Shown here: piece by piece, positions 57,526-64,000 of the stretch
Numbering within the stretch: the first letter of the stretch is position 1
Layout of the letters: every line of letters starts with the position of its first letter
Assembly: GCA_023376005.1 (NCBI GenBank)
Contig: CM042160.1
Coordinates: 83,362,272-83,426,271, forward strand
Source of the DNA: Doryteuthis pealeii
Lineage: Eukaryota > Mollusca > Cephalopoda > Myopsida > Loliginidae
DNA length: 64,000 nt
Reading direction: 5' to 3'
Position numbers and translations under genes: made by a program
The notes under the pieces: generated by a model
Told to the model about the DNA's origin: nothing
Databases searched by the model: none
Seen by the model: only the letters and a program-made list of their open reading frames with translations

Positions 57526-57849
57526 CTGACTTTACATTCTCTCCTCTCACTACCACCACTCTTCCACACTTTGCCACGTGACACCTTTTGACCAATAAGA
57601 AATTGACATGTGGCGTTGTGCTGGCTCATCCAAAAAAAACTTTCCATCCTACCTACACGTAATCTTTCATATTTCCGTCTTTTTCCCATTAAAGCTACAA
57701 TAAAAGTGCCTCAAATATCATGAATTGTTGATTCAGTCATGGACAAGATCTTTAGAACTAAATGCCAACAAAATAAAAGAAATGGAATTCAAATTGCCGA
57801 GACATAAATGAACTTCCAGGTGACTGCCTCATATATTACAGAACAGAAG

Positions 57850-58122
57850 TAGGAAGCGCGTGGTGTAATGGATAAAGTCATGGGAAATGGACTCGTCGCC
57901 CCGAGTTCAAATCCTGGACGTGGTAATTGGATTTCACTTAACCCTTGGGAAAGGTATGAATTCTACTCTCCCTCCAGCTATGGGTAAATAGTAGGGCAGA
58001 CTGGGCTCTTTAACCTTAGTTGGGCAACCGGTCTAGGAGAAGGAAAACTCTGAATTAAAACCTGGTAAACTCTGCTTAAGAAATTGACCTTGTGTCACAT
58101 CCTGCTCGTTCGGAGGGGTTAC
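57850..58122 (+). mobile_element. tRNA-derived SINE, family B, best preserved
   Basis: The head GCGCGTGGTGTAATGGATAA (A box) is followed by GAGTTCAAATCCTGGACG (B box). The body GACTGGGCTCTTTAACC and the tail TGTGTCACATCCTGCTCG are intact. Confidence 0.85.
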
Positions 58123-58187
58123 AGAACAGATAATGCAAAGACAGATGATCCTGCTAAAGATGTACAATATAATAATAATGCAATTCA

Positions 58188-58445
58188 TTGTGTACAGTGC
58201 TCAGGTGCACCACAACTCATCAAAGTCTCATGTCAGGTACACAGAATAATGTTGTGCCAGGAACATGAACAGTTCACAGTAGTAATATGGATGTATGTGT
58301 GTGCATGTGTATGTGGAGAGTGGCATCAGGTATAGTGTTGGCGGACTACAGGAAGCATGGAGGCTTTGAAAGCCTCAGTGCTCCGGCAGCCTACAACAGA
58401 TGCAGGCAGTTTATTCCATGTCTCCGCAATTCTGAGCGTGAATTA
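58188..58445 (-). pseudogene. LINE 3' fragment (family of 29340-29900)
   Basis: The minus-oriented 3' UTR and tail coding region are recognisable by GTGCTCAGGTGCACCACAAC and CAGTTTATTCCATG. Confidence 0.65.
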
Positions 58446-58647
58446 TCAACGTGAATTTCTAACATTCATTGACACCATTGAGAATTCCTCCTCATAAATT
58501 GTATTTAAAAAATGGCTTCATAATCCGGGTTCTAAATGGACTGTGCAATTGAAGAAGATAGGAAATTTTAAGTGTATAAGTAGAGGAGAGTTATCTACCC
58601 TTGTATTGAGGCAGAACAAAGTGATCTGCCCCTGGACACATTTATAT

Positions 58648-58727
58648 TACATTACCAACAGTGTTAATAAACTATTCTTAATTTGTTAAATTTATTCATA
58701 AATTTACCAAAATTATGACAATATATA

Positions 58728-58759
<32 letters not shown>

Positions 58760-58881
58760 CACAGGTACTTGTAAATCCATCAAGCTAACAAATATATTTA
58801 CTTCTGGATTTTACTAAAACCGATTTAAAAGAGCTAAATATACGTTTTAAAAACGTATATATATATATACGTTTTAAAAAC

Positions 58882-58917
<36 letters not shown>

Positions 58918-58928
58918 GTTTTAAAAAC

Positions 58929-58962
<34 letters not shown>

Positions 58963-58989
58963 GTTTTAAAACGTATATATATATATATT

Positions 58990-59023
<34 letters not shown>

Positions 59024-59272
59024 ATAGGTTATTTCCTATAACTCCAACCTAAAAAGGGGAACCACTCTGAATGAATTTTATCTGTTAATTAATCTACCCA
59101 TTATTTTCCCATTAAAGAAAGGAAAAAAAGACAAGGTTATGGTTAGGGTTTAGGGTTAGTTTAATGGGAAAAAATGGGTAGATCAATTAACAGATAAAAT
59201 TCATTCAGAGTGGTGAATAAATTTAATAAATTAAGAATAATTAATTAACACACGTTCTGTTGGTAATGTAAT
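58648..59272. repeat. Compound palindrome with ACGTTTTAAAAACGT arrays
   Basis: The outer arms 58648-58700 and 59217-59272 are complements (CATTACCAACAG .. CTGTTGGTAATG). The inner arms are 59061-59103 and 59170-59214. Between them, 58838-58975 holds four palindromic units ACGTTTTAAAAACGT separated by (TA)n. Confidence 0.8.
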
Positions 59273-59279
59273 TTAAAAT

Positions 59280-59755
59280 AAGTGAACTGGCGACATTGAT
59301 CATCTGGTGTGTTATTCATTTTAACAAAGAGGCGAACAAGAGTTGCTGCCCTTTGAACTGAGGTTTTTTTTTTTTTTTATTTAAACAAAAGAGCAAGACG
59401 CGAAAAAAAATGAATGAATCAGACGGTAGTTTAAAAAGGAGCGGAAAAGTCAGTTAGGAAAAAAGGTTTAGAGTTGTCTGGTTGGACATGGAAGTTGGGG
59501 GAAAAGAGAGAGAAATAAAGAGTTAAGAATCGGATTGTTGGATTGGAAAAGAAAGAGGATTGGAGAAAAAAACGGAACAAAGAATTAAAAGTTATTGAAA
59601 GTAAGGAGAAAAGAAATAGTTTATTATTGATATAGAAGGAAAAAAATAGAGGGGGGGTAAATATTTGTTTGTTCTGCTTATGATCAGTCTTTCGATCTCC
59701 AGTCTATTTAAGATTGGTTTGGTTTCTTTGCACAATTATGGAGTTTCAAGTAAAT
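59280..59755. other. A/G-rich spacer, no gene identified
   Basis: 59400-59660 is purine-rich. No convincing frames or repeat partners were seen. Confidence 0.35.
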
Positions 59756-59769
59756 GTTCTTTGTTGAGA

Positions 59770-60480
59770 GGGGGGCAAAAAGAACCGAGTCAAACGCCTT
59801 ATTCGCAGGCTGTAACACTGTCGTCGTCGTCTACCAGCAGCTGAAGTCGCAACTCCCTTCCTGCCGTCACCCCACTTCTACTTATACTGCCGTTTCCCCT
59901 TATCATCCGGGCACATCAGTGGAACCTCGCGCCCGTGCACAATTCTCGTGCATTCGGATGGACGCGTGTAGGCCCCAACATCCGGGCACCTGAATTGCAC
60001 CTCGCGTCCATCCAACGCCTAAATTTCATTTCTTTGGATTCCAGGGGGCGCGAGTTCGACTCCAGCAGGCAAGACACTCTCACTCTTTTTTCCAAATGAG
60101 TACGGTGGTACTCGTTCTCCGTCACAATTGAAAAAACGGAACTGGATAGAAAGAAGAAAAGTTTATCGAAAGATATATAACCGTTGCACGGACCGGGCAG
60201 TAAACGCTTCTCGAACAGACTTCCAAGACTCAAAACCTTTGCACGGACAGGGCAGCAAAAACTTTTCGAACAGACTTCTCTCACGGTTTACGAACGACTG
60301 CCCAAGCCTCCGACACACTCATTTTATAGACTACGGCGAGGCGACCGATTGGTTAATCTGCAGAGTTTCAGATTTGCCCAGCACGCTTCCAAACTGCTCC
60401 ACAACACGCGCATGCAAATCGCGGACGCTTTCGTGCATGATGTTGCGTATCTTGCTCACGACAATCACAAGATAAAAGGA
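59770..60480. promoter_or_regulatory. CpG-rich island-like segment
   Basis: CpG dinucleotides are dense here (GTCGTCGTCGTC, CCTCGCGCCCG, GGGGGCGCGAGTTCGAC), while the rest of the window is nearly depleted. It contains short duplications: CATCCGGGCAC at 59903 and 59979, and GCACGGAC.GGGCAG at 60185 and 60241. A tRNA B-box-like GCGAGTTCGACTCC lies near 60049. It could be a promoter or first-exon region, or a young GC-rich repeat. Overlapping frames of 115 and 119 codons at 60128-60543 are unrecognised. Confidence 0.35.
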
Positions 60481-60845
60481 GTTTATTTGAAAAAGAAAAT
60501 GGAACTGATAAGGAAAATAGTGATTATTGGACGACTGAATTGAGAGTGGAAAAGTAATAAGAAAAAAAGAAAAGAGATTTATTTTTTCGAAACTAAAAAG
60601 TAAAAAGGAAGAAAGGTTTTTATTGTACATGTGAACTATTTGTTTATGACCGTTTATATATTTGTATATGTTTGTTTCTGAGGAAAAAAAGTAAATAATA
60701 ATTATTTTTTTAAATGAAATAATTATTTATCACTTATAAATTGTCTAATTGGCTGAGTTTTTCATTTGCTTTTTTAAAAAAAAAAAAATATTCCATATTT
60801 TTTACCCTGGAAATACTTTTCCCTCGGATCGTCATTTGCCTTAAC

Positions 60846-60884
<39 letters not shown>

Positions 60885-60984
60885 ATTTTTATTTTTTTAT
60901 TTTTTGTGGAGAGAAATTTTATTTATATAATTTTTAATTAATCATGACAAGCAAATTCGGCGAATACCATGTGCGACGTGAGGA

Positions 60985-61030
60985 ACACTGTACAGCTGTT
61001 TCGACCTAATTTTGGTCTCATCAGCAGTGT
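60985..61030 (-). ncRNA. Hammerhead ribozyme (complete core)
   Basis: Minus strand 5' to 3': ACACTG (61030-61025), CTGATGAG (61024-61017), stem II ACC-AAAATTA-GGT (61016-61004), CGAAA (61003-60999), CAGCTG (60998-60993), TA (60992-60991), CAGTGT (60990-60985). Stem I is a perfect 6 bp, all invariant core residues are present, and UA supplies a permitted cleavage dinucleotide. Cleavage would fall between 60991 and 60990. Stem III is the palindrome CAGCTG. Within one molecule it gives only one closing pair and a 4-nt loop, but two molecules could pair fully, so dimer cleavage is plausible. Confidence 0.85.
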
Positions 61031-61040
61031 ATACCTACGA

Positions 61041-61119
61041 TCTCCCCCCGACAGAGATCGAACCGGCGGACCCAGGACGCAAAGTCAGAGACTCTACCCC
61101 TAGGCCAACCGGACACGCC
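61041..61119 (-). other. tRNA-like head (pol III boxes A and B)
   Basis: Minus strand: GGCGTGTCCGGTTGGCCTAG then GGGTAGAG (A-box region), a CTCTGACTTTGCGTC anticodon-arm-like part, and GCCGGTTCGATCTC (B box). It is better preserved than the head at 2474-2545 and of different sequence. No closing acceptor stem is evident, so it is a SINE-type promoter head rather than a tRNA gene. Confidence 0.7.
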
Positions 61120-61369
61120 ACACATGAAACTCGCCAAATCAACTTGTCAATCATAAGTGCGCAACTACTATAACATGATGTGACTTTTTCCGCATCGTAT
61201 TCGTTACCTCTCGCAGAGTCACGTCTTCCCGGCATGACGGCACGCATCCACGTACTCATAACCATATTAGGCAAAGAAGTATAGGTAATTTTTATTTTTT
61301 TATTTTTTGTGGAGAGAAATTTTATTTATATAATTTTTAATTAATCATTATATATATATATTATATATA

Positions 61370-61640
61370 ATATATATATACCTTTTTTACACGGTTATAG
61401 TTGTCATATAATACCTTGATAAAGGATGAATGTCACCCGAAATATTGGAAAAATAAAAGCGAAATAGGCACAAAACAATTTGAAGACAATCTGATGTGTG
61501 AGGTGAAATGGTGGACATCGATAGCCAAACAATTGGGAATATAGTTTGCAGATAGTTTTTTGTTTTGTTTGTTTTTTGTTTTGTTTTTGTTGTTTTTTTT
61601 TTTTTTTTTTTTTTTTTTTTTGTAAACTTCAGCCACGACA
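61370..61640. other. Spacer with (TA)n and a long T run
   Basis: (TA)n at 61349-61380 and a T run at 61591-61621. A CCCGAAATATTGG block near 61435 resembles the family E GAAAC motif. Confidence 0.4.
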
Positions 61641-61929
61641 GAAATTGTGGGTGGTTGGCTGATTTTTCATCTCCAGAAAAGCACTGTTTAAACCCGAAGT
61701 TTTGTAGGAGAATAAACCGTACTTAGACCACAGTGAGGAGATGGGCGCCGCTTTTGAAGAAAGGACACAAACGACTTTTTGGACTACAAAAGGTTGATTG
61801 TACATATAAACAAAAATATACAACAGGGATATATAAAATGCAAAACAAGCAAAGAATTTCAAAGAATTTGGTTTGTTAAGGCTGCAGATAAAAATGCCCG
61901 TGGGTTTCTTAGCTGTTACTCTTATTCCC

Positions 61930-62135
61930 TATTCCTTATAATTTGTTCAGACTCTTTTGAAAGATTGTCTGCCCTCAGCTCCGAAGTGGTGGACTTGCTG
62001 TCGAATTGTCACCTTCAGGGGCTTGTAACTATTCGGTCTTAGGACTGGTAGCCAGGGGTAGTGACAAAAGAGGACAATTTCATGTGACCCCCTTCTTTTA
62101 TAGCCAGTCTCACGTGACCACCAATCAGTTTTAAT
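61930..62135 (-). promoter_or_regulatory. Candidate TATA promoter, minus strand
   Basis: Minus strand: CACGTG (62116-62111), GGC-TATAAAAG (62102-62095), then about 150 bp of balanced composition. A start site near 62065-62070 would be expected. No linked gene or coding exon is identified, and an LTR fragment is an alternative. The motif alone is weak evidence. Confidence 0.3.
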
Positions 62136-62439
62136 GTGTGTCATTTTAAAATTACAGGTGACCAAAAAGATTTTTTTAAATAATCTTTTTTCATTTAAAA
62201 AAAAAAAGATAGATATCAATTTTTTATAAAATAGAATTAAAAATAAGTATTTTTTAAAATATTGAAATGGTATTTTTTAACAATAATTAACATCCGTAAA
62301 TTTAAATAAAATTTTGATTTAGTATTTTTCAATTATTATATTTAGTTACTTATTTAAATTAAATACTTGAAGTATATGATTTAAATAATTAACTTAATGT
62401 AATTATCAAGAAACGAAAAAATACATTGCAAAAATAAAA

Positions 62440-62645
62440 CAATTAATGACAAATTTAATATATACACACATTAACTATCACCTGAGCTTGCTTTTTGTGC
62501 AAAAATGATGAACATCTTATTTATATCTGGGAAGATATTTAAAAATTAGGATTTGAATTGTAAGAAAAGGGAAAGTCATTGGTTGTGTTCGTGATTAAAA
62601 AAATTAAATCAATTATGGAAGGCAACGCCTGGTTAGAGGGGGGGG
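62440..62645 (+). mobile_element. Decayed Helitron fragment
   Basis: AAAACAATTAATGACAAATT, TTTTTGTGCAAAAATGATG and GGAAGGCAACGCCTGG correspond to the middle and hairpin parts of 18812-19216. The CTAG end is lost. Confidence 0.5.
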
Positions 62646-62939
62646 GGTAAATTTGTTAAAAATAAACCCCGCAATAATCACGCACCAATCCAAAAGTTTC
62701 ATTATAAATGGGGAAATTAAAAATGAATTCAAGCGGAGACGAATTACAAAATCAGTTGTTCATGCTTGAATTGTTAGGAGTGTTGAAATGACATTCCTGA
62801 TTATTAAATAAATATTTTGATTTTGTCAATTTATCGTGAATTGTTTGCTTATATATCCGATCGAGGTTATATTGTTATATACCACATCAAACATCGTACA
62901 TCGAATATCGGGTATATAAACGAGTGTGAGAGTGAGCTC

Positions 62940-62975
62940 TCAGATGATAGAGAGAGATATTAGAGAGAGAGAGAG

Positions 62976-63006
<31 letters not shown>

Positions 63007-63068
63007 TGTTAGAGAGAGAGAGAGAGATTAGAGAGAGAGAGAGAGAGAGAAAGAAAGAGAGAGAGACT
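62940..63068 (+). repeat. (GA)n microsatellite with TTAGAGAG interruptions
   Basis: (GA)n with several ATATTAGAGAG/TGTTAGAGAG breaks. Confidence 0.95.
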
Positions 63069-63069
63069 T

Positions 63070-63770
63070 ACTTGGTGAGGAGTGGGCTTTACTTTATCAC
63101 TTGTTGACATCTTTACTCTTCCAGTTGCCATGGTTCCTGTCTTCTATTTCCTCTTCTTCTTCTCTGACCGACATTTCGTCTAGTTGGGTTCTTCTATCTA
63201 ACTTCTTCCACTAAGGGCTTCTTTTTCCTGGGCTGATTTGGTCATTGCAATTAATTGAATTAACAAGACATTTTGTTGCTTGATCAAGCTTTTATTTTAT
63301 CTAGCCCATGATTCTTATTCGCCGCACGGGAGACCGGCCTCATAAAACGTCTAAACTATTTGACAGCCGGGCTGAATCTCTAAATTAAAACTAATCACGT
63401 GTTTTCATGGAGCGTTTTCCAGGGATCGGGGGGGGGGGTTAACCGTCACTGGTAGATTTCCACACCCTGATCTGAAAGATAACGGTCCCCATTCCCGCTA
63501 CAGGACCTGTCAACAATTTATGACATCCATAAACTGTAACATTTCTACTATAAACAGACTTTAACAACAAAGTGCTAAAGTTCGTTTCAATTGCAAATAA
63601 AATTATTAGCAAAAAAGTTGAAGTTTCCAAACTGACAAACTTACGAAGACAACCTTCACAAGACGAAACCTCACACATCAATATAAATTAATATTAGGCT
63701 GATATTTTGAATACCCAACAAAGAATGAATAAAACAAAAACGTATTCAGCATAAAATAACACAAGTGTTG
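63070..63770. other. Spacer, no gene identified
   Basis: It has balanced composition with a G run at 63429-63438. Minus frames of 80 and 60 codons (63439-63681, 63694-63876) show no recognisable domain. Confidence 0.3.
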
Positions 63771-63774
63771 ACAT

Positions 63775-64000
63775 GCTGTAAAACCCAACCAACCATCCAG
63801 CCAGCCAACCAACCAACCAACCATATTGTGTCGTATAAATATTTACCAATCCCTCTGCACGAGTAGAATGTGACACATGGTCAATTTCTTAAGCGGTGTT
63901 GAGCAGGTTTCAATTCAAAGTTTTCCTTCAGCTAGACTGCTTACCTAACCAGAGTTAAAGAGCCCAGTCTGCCCAACTATTTACCCATAGCCGGAGGAAG
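63775..64000 (-). mobile_element. Hairpin-module tail and family B SINE cut by the window end
   Basis: (CCAA)n-rich module remnants lie at 63781-63825. From 63838 a minus-strand family B SINE tail (CCTCTGCACGAGTAGAATG, GACTGCTTACCTAACC) runs off the window. Its tRNA head lies beyond 64000. Confidence 0.75.

Larger units (their letters stand above)
60882..61348 (-). mobile_element. tRNA-head/hammerhead retroelement flanked by perfect 64-bp repeats
   Basis: Perfect 64-bp direct repeats (60882-60945 and 61285-61348, starting GTAATTTTTATTTTTTTATT) flank a 339-bp interior. On the minus strand the interior contains a tRNA-like head (61119-61041) and a complete hammerhead ribozyme (61030-60985). 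(TA)n lies on both outer sides. No open frame is needed or present. The repeats are identical, which points to a recent origin. The plan parallels 2233-2680, with a comparable unit length (403 versus about 382 bp). Confidence 0.75.

Noticed and set aside
59130..59160. Telomere-like GGGTTTAGGGTTAG
   Set aside because: Only about two degenerate units; it is the loop of a palindrome, not an interstitial telomere array.
63320..63345. tRNA-Asp-like CGCACGGGAGACCGG
   Set aside because: Only the anticodon-to-variable region resembles a tRNA; no A box, T arm or acceptor stem.

Overview
This window looks like non-coding DNA of a cephalopod-type mollusc genome, most probably an octopod. It is AT-rich and crowded with (TA)n, (GA)n and (GT)n microsatellites. 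It carries many copies of several tRNA-derived SINE families, short Helitrons, Tc1/mariner and hAT relics and LINE 3' ends. No bacterial-style gene exists here; almost every open frame of 60-150 codons lies in a repeat. The species assignment is inference from repeat style, not from a diagnostic gene.

The only host gene I can prove is a receptor-regulated Smad (Smad2/3 class, the activin/TGF-beta transducer). Two spliced exons are recognisable. One is a 60-nt linker exon on the minus strand (7096-7155) encoding the TPPPGYISEDG signature. The other is the terminal MH2 exon on the plus strand (42348-42471), ending in the phospho-acceptor tail SSMS. They lie on opposite strands, and a 200-base N gap (40770-40969) separates them, so a flipped contig or an inversion is likely. 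The MH2 core exons were not found in the window. The 3.9 kb after the stop codon is poor in mobile elements and rich in homopolymer runs, as expected for a long 3' UTR.

Layout: 1-9.2 kb, SINEs, decayed Helitrons, long palindromes and a hammerhead-ribozyme retroelement; 10.4-14.0 kb, (GA)n tracts; 15.1-16.2 kb, two head-to-head Helitrons; 16.3-17.6 kb, a hAT copy inside another element; 18-22 kb, SINEs, Helitron and LINE scraps; 23-26.4 kb, very long (GA)n with a minisatellite; 27-33.2 kb, Tc1, hAT, mariner and LINE relics; 33.8-39.9 kb, several fold-back elements; 41-42.5 kb, nested Helitrons then the Smad terminal exon; 42.5-46.4 kb, probable 3' UTR; 46.5-59.3 kb, LINE relics, a decayed multi-copy gene and palindromes; 59.7-62.2 kb, CpG-rich DNA, the best hammerhead element and a TATA-containing segment; 62.4-64 kb, repeats.

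The most unusual signal is a family of small elements with one shared architecture: a tRNA-like (pol III A/B box) head, a short spacer, a minimal hammerhead self-cleaving ribozyme with a palindromic stem III, and flanking direct repeats inside (TA)n. The copy at 60882-61348 has a complete ribozyme core with a 6-bp stem I and perfect 64-bp flanking repeats. The copy at 2233-2680 has the same plan with different stems. Related decayed forms occur at 2833-2869, 38474-38507 and 50865-50904. This resembles retrozymes or ribozyme-bearing SINEs.
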